From Steroidobacter gossypii (GTDB taxonomy: Bacteria; Pseudomonadota; Gammaproteobacteria; Steroidobacterales; Steroidobacteraceae): 64,000 nucleotides of DNA. Position 1 is the stretch's first letter. Every line of letters starts with the position of its first letter. The notes under the pieces are model-generated. The model was not told where the DNA came from, did no database searches, and saw only the letters and a program-made list of their open reading frames with translations. Location: positions 310,001-374,000 of the forward strand of contig NZ_JAEVLS010000001.1 of NCBI RefSeq assembly GCF_016801985.1, written 5' to 3'. Positions 54,176-64,000 of the stretch are shown in pieces. A program made the position numbers and the translations under genes.

Positions 54176-55276
54176 CTATGGTTCCTTTACGACTGACGGA
54201 ATCGCCACCGCAGCCGCGGGCGCGGGCGCCGTGCGGTTGGATTCGAAGAAGCGCTTCAATTTTAGGATGGGCGATTCGAACAAGCGATACGACACCGTCG
54301 CAACCGCCACAGCAACGGCGCCAGTGACCACCACCTGCATCACGGACTCCAGCAGGCCAGGACCGCCCAGTCCCGCGAACGCGAGCAAGGAAGATGTGAG
54401 CATGAGGCAGAACGGATGGAGCAGATAGATGCCATAGCTCACGGTGCCCATATGCACCAGCGGCTTCCATGTAAACGCCTTGGCGTTCATGCCCATGATG
54501 AGCCCGGCGCCAGCCACGAACGCGACCAGGCTATAGCCGATGGTCCCACCCAACATCGACTTGCGCGAGAAGTTGCCAGTCAGGATCAGGGTGAGCAGGA
54601 CGGCGCCGCCGATCATGAGTACCGGAGCGGCGTACTTCCGCAGTTTCTCCTGAGGCAACATGATGAGCAGAGCGCCCACCGCGAACGCGTCGGCGCGCAG
54701 CGGCATCATCATGTGAATCCACATCCAGTTGGCTTCGGACCACAGCAAAGCCCGTCCAATCGGCGCCAGCACGATCAGCGCCAGACAGAATGCGATCATT
54801 TGCGACCTGGTGATGCGACGGACCAGCGCCGGCCACACCAGATAGAACTGCTCCTCCACCGCGAGCGACCAGGTCACGTCCGTCAGGAACAGCTGCCAGC
54901 CGGCCGTGGCCACCGCGAAGTTGCTCAGATACAGCCAATACATCCAGCTGGATTCTTCCAGCTTGGCCGGAATGTCGATGACCAGCGGCAGGACGAGAAA
55001 CACCGTCGCCAGCACCAGATAGTAGAGCGGGAAGATGCGCAGCGAGCGGCGCGCATAGAAGTTCACGAAATAGCGCGAGCCTTCTCGTGCCCGCCACAGG
55101 ATCTTGGTGATCAGAAAGCCGGAGAGCACGAAGGACAGCTGCACGCCCAGCCAGCCCGCCGCGGCGATCCTGTTGAGGAATGTATAGCCTTCCGGATAGG
55201 TCCAAAGATGCGTGACCAGCACCGCCGCAATCGATAACGCACGCAGCCCAGTCAACTGGACGACTCTCTCACCCAT
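54176..55276 (-). CDS. Acyltransferase 3 family membrane protein (OafA/NolL-like)
   Basis: 366 residues, about ten membrane helices. Conserved motifs are LTGLRALSIAAVLVTHLWTY (catalytic His), VQLSFVLSGFLITKIL, YARRSLRIFPLYYLVLA and TWSLAVEEQFYLVWPAL. The family O-acetylates lipopolysaccharide, exopolysaccharide or peptidoglycan sugars, or secondary metabolites. No O-antigen cluster is adjacent, so the acceptor is unknown. Confidence 0.9.
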   Translation of the reverse strand: MGERVVQLTGLRALSIAAVLVTHLWTYPEGYTFLNRIAAAGWLGVQLSFVLSGFLITKILWRAREGSRYFVNFYARRSLRIFPLYYLVLATVFLVLPLVIDIPAKLEESSWMYWLYLSNFAVATAGWQLFLTDVTWSLAVEEQFYLVWPALVRRITRSQMIAFCLALIVLAPIGRALLWSEANWMWIHMMMPLRADAFAVGALLIMLPQEKLRKYAAPVLMIGGAVLLTLILTGNFSRKSMLGGTIGYSLVAFVAGAGLIMGMNAKAFTWKPLVHMGTVSYGIYLLHPFCLMLTSSLLAFAGLGGPGLLESVMQVVVTGAVAVAVATVSYRLFESPILKLKRFFESNRTAPAPAAAVAIPSVVKEP

Positions 55277-55668
55277 CTATCCCTCCGTACGTGCCGCTCT
55301 CCGTCGGCGCCCGCTGATGTTGTTGTTATCGGGCGTATCCCACTCGTCAGCGCAAATACGTGAAACTCGGGACCGATCCGCAAGCCAGCCACCGAGGCAC
55401 GCCTCGGCATGCGAATCTGTCTACCTCTCGACAACGAAATTGGCACCGAACTCGCCGGGTTCGAAGAACGCCAGGCTTGTGCCGCGACTTTGCTAACGAA
55501 TGATTAAACCCGCGGCGCGCTTCGCATCGCCAGTGACCTGAAGGACAATTCCCTCCAGCACTTTAGGCGCTTCCCGACATGGGCTTGTTATGTTCTGCTC
55601 AGCAGAGGGCTGAGGTTCGACGCGGGATGGCGCCGACGCACAAGCCGCGTCGGCGCGTTACAACCGGA
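55277..55668. other. Gene-free intergenic region
   Basis: About 390 bp between the acyltransferase start and the aspS stop. Short frames here have no coding character, and I see no RNA gene, repeat or clear terminator. It must contain the acyltransferase promoter. Confidence 0.5.
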
Positions 55669-57450
55669 TCAGCCCTCGATTTTCAGCGGCAGCTTCACCC
55701 GGATATGCAGTTCCTTGAGCTGCTCTTCGCTCACCGCCGTCGGCGCGCTGGTCATCAGATCCGCCGCGGTCTGGGTCTTGGGGAAGGCGATGACGTCGCG
55801 GATCGAATCGGTGCCGGCCATGAACATCACGATGCGATCCAGACCGAAGGCGATGCCCCCGTGCGGAGGCGCGCCGAACTTGAGCGCCTCGAGCAGGAAG
55901 CCGAACTTGATCTGCGCTTCTTCCGGCGAGATGCCGAGCAGATCGAACACGGTGGACTGCATTTCCGTGCGGTGGATACGCACCGAGCCGCCGCCGATTT
56001 CGGAACCGTTCAGCACCATGTCATAACCTTTCGACAGGGCGTTCTTCGGGTCGGCGCGCAGCGCCGCGGCGTCTTCGATACGAGGCGCGGTGAATGGGTG
56101 GTGCAAGGCCGCCCAGCGCTTCGCATCCGGATCCCACTCGAACATCGGGAAGTCGACCACCCACAGCGGATGCCAGCCGGTCTTGGTGAGCTTCAGATCG
56201 TGGCCGACCTTGATTCGCAGCGCGCCGATGGAATCGTTCACGACCTTGGCGGTGTCCGCGCCGAAGAAAATCAGATCGCCATCCTGCGCACCGGTACGCG
56301 ACATGATGCCGCTGATCGCAGCGTCGCTCAGGAATTTGAGAATGGGCGACTGCAGGCCGTCGCGACCTTTCGCCTTCTCGTTGACCTTCACGTACGCCAG
56401 ACCCTTCGCGCCGTAACGGCCGACGAAGGTGGTGTAATCGTCGATCTCCTTGCGTGACAGCTTGGTCCCGCCTTCCGGCACGCGCAACGCCACCACGCGA
56501 CCTTCCGGATTGGAAGCCGGGCCCGAGAACACTTTGAACTCCGAGCCCTGCACCAGATCCGCGACATCGACCAGCTCCAGCGGAATACGCAGGTCCGGCT
56601 TGTCCGACGCGTAACGGCGCATCGCCTCGGCGTACGTCATGCGCGGGAACGGGTTCGGCAGATCGTCACCGAGCACGACCTTGAAGATGTGACGAATCAG
56701 CTGCTCCATCAGCTGCATGATCTGCTCTTCGCTCAGGAACGACGTCTCGATATCGAGCTGAGTGAATTCGGGCTGACGCTCGGCGCGCAGGTCTTCGTCG
56801 CGGAAGCAGCGAACGATCTGATAGTAACGATCGTAGCCCGCCATCATCAGCAGCTGCTTGAACAGCTGCGGCGATTGCGGGAGCGCAAAGAACTGCCCGG
56901 GATGGGTGCGGCTCGGCACGAGATAGTCGCGCGCACCTTCCGGCGTCGCCTTGGTGAGCATCGGCGTTTCGATGTCGATGAAGCCGTTGTCGTCCAGATA
57001 CTGGCGCATGGCGCGCGTCACCTGATGACGCAGGCGGACGCGCTTTTGCATGACATCGCGGCGCAGATCGAGATAGCGATATTTCAACCGCAGCTCTTCG
57101 TTGACCGGCTCGTCGTGATGGAACGGCGGGGTCTCGGAGCGGCTCAGAATCTCCAGCTCGCGGCACAGCAGCTCGACCTGACCGGACGCGAGATTGGCGT
57201 TCGCCGTACCGCCCGGGCGGGCCCGCACCAGCCCCTTGATCCGGATGCAGAACTCGCTGCGCAGGCGCTCGGCGTCGGCGAACACCTCCTTGGCGTCCGG
57301 GTCGAACACGATCTGCAACAGACCTTCCCGGTCGCGCAGGTCGACGAAAATGACCCCGCCATGGTCCCGCCGGCGGTGCACCCAGCCCGCGACGCTGACT
57401 TCCTTGCCGATGAGGGTTTCGTTGACCTGGCCGCAATAATGGGAGCGCAT
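55669..57450 (-). CDS. aspS: Aspartyl-tRNA synthetase
   Basis: 593 residues, bacterial-type length. The N-terminal OB fold ([20 protein letters not shown]) is followed by class II motifs: [20 protein letters not shown], the flipping loop, [40 protein letters not shown], the GAD insertion domain, and motif 3 [20 protein letters not shown]. It charges tRNA-Asp. It follows fmdB on the same strand, the usual pairing. Confidence 0.98.
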   Translation of the reverse strand: MRSHYCGQVNETLIGKEVSVAGWVHRRRDHGGVIFVDLRDREGLLQIVFDPDAKEVFADAERLRSEFCIRIKGLVRARPGGTANANLASGQVELLCRELEILSRSETPPFHHDEPVNEELRLKYRYLDLRRDVMQKRVRLRHQVTRAMRQYLDDNGFIDIETPMLTKATPEGARDYLVPSRTHPGQFFALPQSPQLFKQLLMMAGYDRYYQIVRCFRDEDLRAERQPEFTQLDIETSFLSEEQIMQLMEQLIRHIFKVVLGDDLPNPFPRMTYAEAMRRYASDKPDLRIPLELVDVADLVQGSEFKVFSGPASNPEGRVVALRVPEGGTKLSRKEIDDYTTFVGRYGAKGLAYVKVNEKAKGRDGLQSPILKFLSDAAISGIMSRTGAQDGDLIFFGADTAKVVNDSIGALRIKVGHDLKLTKTGWHPLWVVDFPMFEWDPDAKRWAALHHPFTAPRIEDAAALRADPKNALSKGYDMVLNGSEIGGGSVRIHRTEMQSTVFDLLGISPEEAQIKFGFLLEALKFGAPPHGGIAFGLDRIVMFMAGTDSIRDVIAFPKTQTAADLMTSAPTAVSEEQLKELHIRVKLPLKIEG

Positions 57451-57568
57451 GGAAAAGGCTCGGGACGTAGGGAGCGCGCGATGTTACGGAGCCCCCCGAA
57501 GCGGCGCAAGGCACGCCCGCCGCCCCATCCCCAGGCGGGAACAGGGCAGCCGGGCGTAGGACTTTGGA

Positions 57569-58024
57569 TTAGCGGCGCTTCGCCTTCTTCTTGGCCGGCG
57601 CGGCCTTCTTCGGCGGCGGGCGGCGGGCCGGCGCCTTGGCGGCCGGCTTCTTGCCCTTGGCCGGGGCGGCTTTGACCGGAGCCTTCTTGGCGGCGGCGGC
57701 GGTCCTGACTTCCGGCTTGGACTCGGCCTTTTTCTTGGCCGGGACTTCAGCCTTGGTCTCGGCCTTGGTGTCGCTCGAGGTCTTGTCCTCGGACTTCTCG
57801 GCCGGCTCGTCGCGATCGGCGAGATTGCGCTTGTCCTCGCCCTCGGACTTGAAGTCGGTCTCGTACCAGCCATCGCCCTTGAGGCGGAACACCGGCGCCG
57901 AGATCAGTTTCTTCAGTGTCTGCTTTTTGCAGCTGGGGCACTGCTTCAACGGCTCATCGGAAATCTTTTGCAGGGTCTCGACGTAGAACTTGCAGTGACT
58001 GCATTCGTATTCGTAAAACGGCAT
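57569..58024 (-). CDS. FmdB-family zinc ribbon protein with histone H1-like tail
   Basis: 151 residues. The first 45 form the FmdB ribbon: MPFYEYECSHCKFYVETLQK with CxxC (Cys8, Cys11) and KQCPSCKKQTLKKLISAP with the second CxxC. The normal protein ends near 70-110 residues; here an acidic/Lys linker is followed by about 60 residues of Ala/Lys/Pro/Arg repeats resembling bacterial histone H1-like AlgP tails. It may bind nucleic acid (inference). It is upstream of aspS in the same direction. The GC-rich repeats are prone to length change. Confidence 0.85.
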   Translation of the reverse strand: MPFYEYECSHCKFYVETLQKISDEPLKQCPSCKKQTLKKLISAPVFRLKGDGWYETDFKSEGEDKRNLADRDEPAEKSEDKTSSDTKAETKAEVPAKKKAESKPEVRTAAAAKKAPVKAAPAKGKKPAAKAPARRPPPKKAAPAKKKAKRR

Positions 58025-58121
58025 GGTTATTCTCGTAGGACCAGGGCGGCTCGGCGTCGCCGCATCATAGTGGCGAACGCCGATTGTTCAAGTTCTCTCG
58101 GATGGCTGCAGCGGCTACCAA

Positions 58122-60704
58122 TCACCCGCGTTGAAACGCCAGCTGGCCATCCTTGACCGTGACCAGCACGCGAGCGCCGGGGCCGAACTCGCCACGCAGG
58201 ATACGTTGCGCCAGCGGGTTCTCCAGCTGTTGCTGAATCGCTCGCTTCAAGGGCCGGGCGCCGTACACGGGATCGAAGCCGGCCTCGGCCAACCGATCGG
58301 TGGCAGCCTCGTCCAGCACCAGCTCGATGTCCCGCTCGCCCAGCCGGCGACGCAGATGACCCAGCTGGATGTCCACGATGGCACGCAGCTGATTCCGGCC
58401 CAGCGGATGGAACACCACCAGATCGTCGACGCGGTTGATGAATTCGGGCCGGAAGTGCTGCTGCACGATCTCCAGCACCGATTGTTTCATCCGGGCGTAG
58501 TTGGCCTCGCCCGCCAGCTCCTGAATCACATGCGAGCCCAGGTTCGACGTCATGATGATGACGGTGTTACGGAAGTCGACCGTGCGCCCCTGGCCGTCGG
58601 TCAGTCGCCCGTCGTCCAGCACCTGCAACAGCACGTTGAAAACATCCGGATGCGCCTTCTCGACTTCATCCAGCAACAGCACTGAATAGGGCCGACGCCG
58701 CACGGCTTCGGTCAGGTAGCCGCCTTCCTCGTAACCGACATAGCCGGGAGGCGCGCCGATCAACCGCGCCACCGAGTGCTTCTCCATGAACTCCGACATG
58801 TCGATGCGGACCATGGCTTCTTCGGTGTCGAACAGGAACTCGGCGAGCGCTTTGCTCAGCTCGGTCTTGCCGACACCGGTCGGGCCGAGGAACAGGAACG
58901 AGCCATTGGGGCGATTCGGATCGGACAAGCCGGCACGCGAGCGGCGGATCGCATCGGATACCGCGGACACCGCCTCGGCCTGGCCGACGACTCGCTTGCC
59001 GAGCTGTTCTTCCATACGCAACAGCTTTTCTTTTTCGCCTTCCAGCATCTTGGAAATGGGGATGCCGGTCCACTTGGAGACCACTTCGGCGATCTCCTCG
59101 TCGGTCACTTTGTTTCGCAGCAGCTTCTTCTGATCGGCCTGCTGCTCGGCCGCGGTGGCCTGCGCCAGGCGCCGCTCCAGCTCGGGGATGCGGCCGTACG
59201 CAAGCTCGGACATGCGCGCGAGATCCTGCGCGCGTCGCGCCGTTTCCAATTCGATCTTGGTGCGCTCCAGTTCTTCCTTGATGCCGGCGGCGCTTTGCAC
59301 CGAGGCTTTCTCGGACTTCCACACCTCTTCCAGATCGGAATATTCCTTCTCGAGAGCGCCGAGCTGCTCGTCCAGCGCTCTCAGGCGTTTCTTGGAAGCC
59401 TCGTCGGTTTCCTTCTTCAAGGCCTCGCGCTCGATCTTCAGCTGGATGATGCGGCGTTCGAGGCGGTCCATAGCTTCCGGCTTGGAATCGATCTCCATGC
59501 GGATGCGCGAGCCGGCCTCGTCGACCAGGTCGATGGCCTTGTCCGGCAGCTGCCGATCGGTGATGTAACGATGCGACAGCGTGGCTGCGGCCACGATGGC
59601 CGGATCGGTGATCTCGACGCCGTGGTGAACTTCGTAACGTTCCTTCAAGCCGCGCAGGATGGCGATGGTGTCTTCCACCGATGGCTCGTTCACCAGCACC
59701 TTTTGGAAACGACGCTCGAGCGCCGCGTCCTTCTCGATGTACTTGCGATACTCATCGAGCGTCGTCGCGCCCACGCAATGCAGCTCACCGCGCGCCAGTG
59801 CGGGCTTGAGCATGTTGCCGGCGTCCATGGCGCCTTCGGCTTTGCCGGCGCCGACCATGGTGTGCAACTCGTCGATGAACAGGATGACGCGGCCTTCCTG
59901 CTTGGCGAGGTCGTTGAGCACCGCCTTCAAGCGCTCTTCGAATTCACCACGGAACTTCGCGCCCGCGATCAGCGCGCCCATGTCGAGCGCGAGGATGCGC
60001 TTGTTGCGCAGGCCTTCGGGCACCTCGCCGTTGACGATGCGCTGGGCCAGGCCTTCGACAATGGCCGTCTTACCCACGCCCGGCTCGCCGATCAGCACCG
60101 GATTGTTCTTGGTCCGCCGTTGCAGGACCTGCACGGTGCGCCGGATTTCATCGTCACGGCCGATGACCGGATCGAGCTTGCCCTGCTCGGCGCGCTCGGT
60201 GAGATCGACAGTGTATTTCTCCAGCGCCTGGCGGCTTTCCTCGGCATTGGCGTCGTTCACTTTCTCGCCGCCGCGCATCTCATCGATGGCCTGCTCGATG
60301 GAACCCTTCACCGCGCCGGCGTTCCGCAGCAGCGTGCCGAGCTGGCCTTTGTCTTCGAGGGCGGCGAGCACGAACAGCTCGCTGGCGATGAACTGGTCGC
60401 CGCGCTTCTGCGCGAGCTTGTCCATCACGTTCAGCAGCCGGCCCAGCTCGTTGGAAACATGCACGTCGCCGGCGTTGCCCTCGACTTTGGGCAGCCGATC
60501 CAGCGCCTCCCCCAACTGCGAGCGCAGCAGGTTGACCTTGACCCCGGCCTTGTCCAGCAGGTGGCGCACCGAGCCGCCCTGCTGATCGAGCAGCGCGACC
60601 AGCAGGTGCGCCGGGTCGATGTATTGATTGTCGCGGCCCACCGCCAACGACTGGGCGTCGGCCAGGGCCTGCTGGAATTTGCTGGTGAATTTATCCATTC
60701 GCAT
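58122..60704 (-). CDS. clpB: ATP-dependent chaperone ClpB
   Basis: 860 residues from an ATG at 60704 ([20 protein letters not shown]); GGGGAAG 7 nt upstream selects it over 60698 and over the long upstream open frame. N-domain, NBD1 with GEPGVGKT (about 205-212), the long coiled-coil middle domain ([20 protein letters not shown] through [20 protein letters not shown]) and NBD2 with GPTGVGKT near 607 are complete. It resolubilises protein aggregates with DnaK. A heat-shock promoter lies just upstream. Confidence 0.98.
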   Translation of the reverse strand: MRMDKFTSKFQQALADAQSLAVGRDNQYIDPAHLLVALLDQQGGSVRHLLDKAGVKVNLLRSQLGEALDRLPKVEGNAGDVHVSNELGRLLNVMDKLAQKRGDQFIASELFVLAALEDKGQLGTLLRNAGAVKGSIEQAIDEMRGGEKVNDANAEESRQALEKYTVDLTERAEQGKLDPVIGRDDEIRRTVQVLQRRTKNNPVLIGEPGVGKTAIVEGLAQRIVNGEVPEGLRNKRILALDMGALIAGAKFRGEFEERLKAVLNDLAKQEGRVILFIDELHTMVGAGKAEGAMDAGNMLKPALARGELHCVGATTLDEYRKYIEKDAALERRFQKVLVNEPSVEDTIAILRGLKERYEVHHGVEITDPAIVAAATLSHRYITDRQLPDKAIDLVDEAGSRIRMEIDSKPEAMDRLERRIIQLKIEREALKKETDEASKKRLRALDEQLGALEKEYSDLEEVWKSEKASVQSAAGIKEELERTKIELETARRAQDLARMSELAYGRIPELERRLAQATAAEQQADQKKLLRNKVTDEEIAEVVSKWTGIPISKMLEGEKEKLLRMEEQLGKRVVGQAEAVSAVSDAIRRSRAGLSDPNRPNGSFLFLGPTGVGKTELSKALAEFLFDTEEAMVRIDMSEFMEKHSVARLIGAPPGYVGYEEGGYLTEAVRRRPYSVLLLDEVEKAHPDVFNVLLQVLDDGRLTDGQGRTVDFRNTVIIMTSNLGSHVIQELAGEANYARMKQSVLEIVQQHFRPEFINRVDDLVVFHPLGRNQLRAIVDIQLGHLRRRLGERDIELVLDEAATDRLAEAGFDPVYGARPLKRAIQQQLENPLAQRILRGEFGPGARVLVTVKDGQLAFQRG

Positions 60705-60757
60705 CTGAATGCTTCCCCGGCGCGCCTGTTGCATCGGCCGCCGTTTACCTGGCTGCG

Positions 60758-60786
60758 ATCTGGGGCGAAAGGTCGGAAAATTCAAC
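60758..60786 (-). promoter_or_regulatory. Sigma32-type heat-shock promoter of clpB
   Basis: On the minus strand, GTTGAA (60786-60781) and CCCCAGAT (60765-60758) are separated by 15 bp, close to the sigma32 consensus CTTGAA and CCCCATNT. The position, about 55 nt upstream of the clpB start, fits. Confidence 0.75.
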
Positions 60787-60841
60787 TGATTCCCGGGCCG
60801 AAAGATCCCGAGGATGGCGCTCCGGGCCGGACCCGGCCGGC

Positions 60842-61681
60842 TCAGTGGGCCAGGTTGTGGCTGACGTAGATCACCACCACGCCGAGCACGATATACACCA
60901 GCTGCCACACCCCCGAGCCGGGGTCCACCTTGCGGTGGAGGCCGGGAATGAGGTCGGCGACCGCGATGTAAAGAAAGCTCGATGCCGCGATCGCGATGGC
61001 GTATGGCAGCACCTGCTGCACCTCGGCCATGGCGAAGTAAGCCAGCACGCCGCCCAGCACGGAGGTCACGCTGGCGAGCAGGTTGAGCGTCAGCGCCTTG
61101 AGGCGGCTCATGCCGCCGTTGAGCAGGATGGCCAGGTCGCCCACTTCCTGCGGGATCTCGTGCGCGCAAACGGCGATCGCCGTGACCACGCCGAGATGGA
61201 TGTCGGTCATGAAGGCGGCGGCGATCAGCACGCCGTCGAGCACGTTGTGAAAGCCGTCGCCGATCAGGATCAGCGTGGCCGAGGCCCGATCGCGGCCGTG
61301 CTCATGACTGTGATTGTTGGGATGGCGATGATGGTTGTGGCCGTGCGCATGCGCGTGCGGCTCGGGGCTTACGTGGACCTCGCACACGTCGGCATGACAG
61401 TGGCGCCAGAGCACCATCTTCTCCAGCACGAAGAACAGCAGCAGGCCGCCGAGCAGCGTCAGGCCGATGTCATGGCTGTCGGCCGCGCCGGCCGATTCGA
61501 TGGCGTGCGGCAGCAGGCCCAGCAGCGCCGCACTGAGCAGCGCACCGGTCGCAAAGCTGACCAGATGCGGCAACACACGCGACCGGACGCGATCCGACAC
61601 AGCCAGGAACAGCGAGGCAGCCAGCGCGCTCAGCACGCCGCCGATGGCTGTGAATAGAACGATCCAGCTGAGCAGATGCAT
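60842..61681 (-). CDS. ZIP-family metal transporter
   Basis: 279 residues, eight membrane helices. The metal-binding helices are [20 protein letters not shown] (HNxxDG) and [20 protein letters not shown] (HEIPQE). A His-rich cytosolic loop (about 110-140) contains [20 protein letters not shown], typical of zinc ZIPs. The ATG at 61681 opens directly into helix 1; a GTG at 61726 is possible, though neither has a strong ribosome-binding site. It sits between pgeF and clpB, which are adjacent in many gammaproteobacteria. Confidence 0.9.
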   Translation of the reverse strand: MHLLSWIVLFTAIGGVLSALAASLFLAVSDRVRSRVLPHLVSFATGALLSAALLGLLPHAIESAGAADSHDIGLTLLGGLLLFFVLEKMVLWRHCHADVCEVHVSPEPHAHAHGHNHHRHPNNHSHEHGRDRASATLILIGDGFHNVLDGVLIAAAFMTDIHLGVVTAIAVCAHEIPQEVGDLAILLNGGMSRLKALTLNLLASVTSVLGGVLAYFAMAEVQQVLPYAIAIAASSFLYIAVADLIPGLHRKVDPGSGVWQLVYIVLGVVVIYVSHNLAH

Positions 61682-61888
61682 CTTGGGAGAATTCGCGGGC
61701 CGTCCGTGGCCGGCTGCCGCCGGCACAGACTCGATGACTCATGAGCGCTGTTGGTATGACCGGCAGCGTAGCATGCGTGTCAAGAGCCAGTTGATGTTGA
61801 CGGTCCAGCGGCCTTGCTCGCCCGTGATGCGCGGCATGCCACGCATGCTGGGCGCGAACGGTCCGGGCCCGACCGAGGTGGCTGCCGG

Positions 61889-62683
61889 TCAGTCAGCGAG
61901 CCAGACGAGGGTGGCCATCCGGCCGGTGCGGCTGTCGCGGCGGTACGAAAAGTAACGTTTGCTATCGGCGAAGCATTGAAAGCCGCCGCCATATACGGCG
62001 GTGACGCCGAGCCGAGCCAATTCGTTACGAGCCAGTCGATATAAATCGGCCTGCCAGCGGCCGCGAGCGTTGCTGTGAAACGCAGCCGCGTTGCGGGCAT
62101 CGAGCTGCACGAATCGTTCGCGAACCTCGTCGCCAACCTCGAACGCTTGCTGCTCGATGGCCGGTCCGAGCCAGGCCATGAGCTGCGTTGATGGAACATC
62201 CAGCGCCTTGATGGTCGCCCCCAACACGCCACCTGCAAGACCACGCCAGCCGGCGTGCGCCGCTCCCACACGTGTGCCGCGTGTATCGCAAAAGAGAACG
62301 GGCAAACAATCGGCGGTCATGACCACACAGACCGCGCCGGGCTCCAACGCAACCGATGCATCAGCCGTCGGCGCGTCTGCGGGTTTCGCTTCAGCATTCT
62401 CCGAGCCGGCAGCGAAGGTCACATTGTCTACACGGCGGCGGTATGAGCCGAGGTCGATGACATCGATCCCGTGTACCTGATTCAACCAAACAGGCTCGGC
62501 GGGCAATGCAAGCGCGATTCGTAGCAAACGACGATTCTCGGCCACCGCGCCCGGATCGTCACCCACATGCGAGCCCAGATTCAGGCTGGCAAACGGCCCC
62601 TCACTCACTCCCCCAGTACGCAGCGTTGCAGCCGCTTTGACTTGCAAAGGCGCCGGCCAGTCGGGAGTGATCCATTCGATCAT
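61889..62683 (-). CDS. pgeF: Peptidoglycan editing factor PgeF / purine nucleoside phosphorylase (YfiH)
   Basis: 264 residues of the multicopper-like YfiH family. Conserved sites are LNQVHGIDV (first His), CVVMTADCLPVLFCDTRG (Cys) and VGAAHAGWRGLAGGV (second His). Homologues act as purine nucleoside phosphorylases and prevent misincorporation of serine into peptidoglycan precursors. It starts 3 nt after the rluD stop, so the pair is cotranscribed, as in E. coli. Confidence 0.93.
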   Translation of the reverse strand: MIEWITPDWPAPLQVKAAATLRTGGVSEGPFASLNLGSHVGDDPGAVAENRRLLRIALALPAEPVWLNQVHGIDVIDLGSYRRRVDNVTFAAGSENAEAKPADAPTADASVALEPGAVCVVMTADCLPVLFCDTRGTRVGAAHAGWRGLAGGVLGATIKALDVPSTQLMAWLGPAIEQQAFEVGDEVRERFVQLDARNAAAFHSNARGRWQADLYRLARNELARLGVTAVYGGGFQCFADSKRYFSYRRDSRTGRMATLVWLAD

Positions 62684-62686
62684 GTC

Positions 62687-63652
<966 letters not shown>

Positions 63653-63780
63653 ATCGGGGGGAACTGTGGCTATACTCGCCGCCTCTAACAACGCCGGCGG
63701 GGGGCAGCGAAACTGTCCCGGGGCGCGCCTGACGCGCGGCATGAGTACTAGAATCGCTTGCAAAGGGCCTGAATTCTCGC

Positions 63781-64000
63781 ATGCGGATCATCGTCTTGAC
63801 CACGGCAGCGCTGCTTGCGCTGAATCTTTCCGGCTGCGGCAACAAGCCGCGCGAGCAGCTCGGTAACGCCGACAAGCTCTACGAGCTGGCCAAGCGCGCC
63901 TCGGACAACGGCAACTATCGCGACGCTACCCTCTATTACGAGCAGCTGGAGGCGCGTTTTCCGTTCACCAACGCCGCCCGCCAGGGCCAGCTGGACCTGA
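63781..64000 (+). CDS. bamD: Outer membrane assembly lipoprotein BamD, 5' part
   Basis: The first 73 residues are visible before the window ends: MRIIVLTTAALLALNLSGCG, a lipoprotein signal with lipobox LSGC, then the first TPR ADKLYELAKRASDNGNYRDA and YYEQLEARFPFTNAARQGQL. BamD is the essential TPR lipoprotein of the BAM complex that inserts outer-membrane barrels. Divergence from rluD supports the assignment. TATACT at 63671-63676 is a possible -10. Confidence 0.93.
   Translation, partial: MRIIVLTTAALLALNLSGCGNKPREQLGNADKLYELAKRASDNGNYRDATLYYEQLEARFPFTNAARQGQLDL

Noticed and set aside
58776-60869. 697-codon plus-strand open frame
   Set aside because: Antisense of clpB; high GC keeps the shadow frame open and its composition is unnatural.
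60705-61169. N-terminal extension of ClpB
   Set aside because: Overlaps the ZIP gene and the heat-shock promoter; ClpB homologues begin at MDKFT.

Overview
The window is GC-rich chromosomal DNA of a gammaproteobacterium. The evidence is conserved order. One block runs recA-recX-alaS-csrA-tRNA-Ser, with pncC, thpR and mutS beside recA. Another has bamD divergent from rluD-pgeF with clpB nearby, and fmdB sits next to aspS. Abundant GMC oxidoreductases, a TonB-dependent receptor, DUF1080 proteins and M56/BlaI regulation suggest a metabolically versatile Xanthomonadales/Steroidobacter-like lineage; that placement is inference. I see no insertion sequence, prophage, integrase or CRISPR array.

Layout. 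1-4646: a usp/rnk pair, an NhaR-like regulator and a fused SecDF. 4664-8566 (minus): a five-gene operon of membrane protein, winged-helix regulator, cis-prenyltransferase, radical SAM protein and sugar transferase, with two copies of the palindrome CTCTGCAATGCAGAG (one with a mismatch) at its two likely transcription entry points. 8753-10681: an MHYT hybrid histidine kinase. 10831-22379: two divergent transcription units sharing a control region with two BlaI-type operators. Leftward are BlaI, an M56 peptidase with ankyrin repeats, a GMC oxidoreductase, a Tat partner and a TPR protein; rightward are an animal-type haem peroxidase, a 201-residue orphan and an exported TPR-CHAT protein. 22520-22596: tRNA-Arg. 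23152-31315: a catabolic locus (TetR, GMC dehydrogenase, TonB receptor, MFS, AraC, esterase) resembling polyether/alcohol uptake-oxidation loci. 31326-34034: a histidine kinase, a KaiC-like double ATPase and a receiver. 34200-35069: an exported methyltransferase.

35141-44360 is the housekeeping recA/alaS/csrA/mutS block with tRNA-Ser; a LexA box precedes recA and a structured leader precedes csrA. 45206-53768 is a collinear operon that looks like a 3-keto-glycoside pathway: an FAD dehydrogenase with a Tat small subunit oxidises C3, two DUF1080 proteins would cleave the 3-keto-glycoside, a Gfo/Idh/MocA oxidoreductase and a TIM-barrel isomerase-like protein would handle the keto-sugar, and an MFS importer and LacI regulator complete it. 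53785-63652 (minus) carries a small membrane protein, an acyltransferase, aspS, fmdB with a histone-H1-like tail, clpB behind a heat-shock-type promoter, a ZIP transporter, pgeF and rluD. bamD begins at the right edge.

The best candidates for undescribed biology are the BlaI-centred divergent locus (10831-22379) and the prenyltransferase/radical SAM/sugar transferase operon with its palindromic operators (4664-8566). All functions are read from sequence motifs and context; no searches were run.
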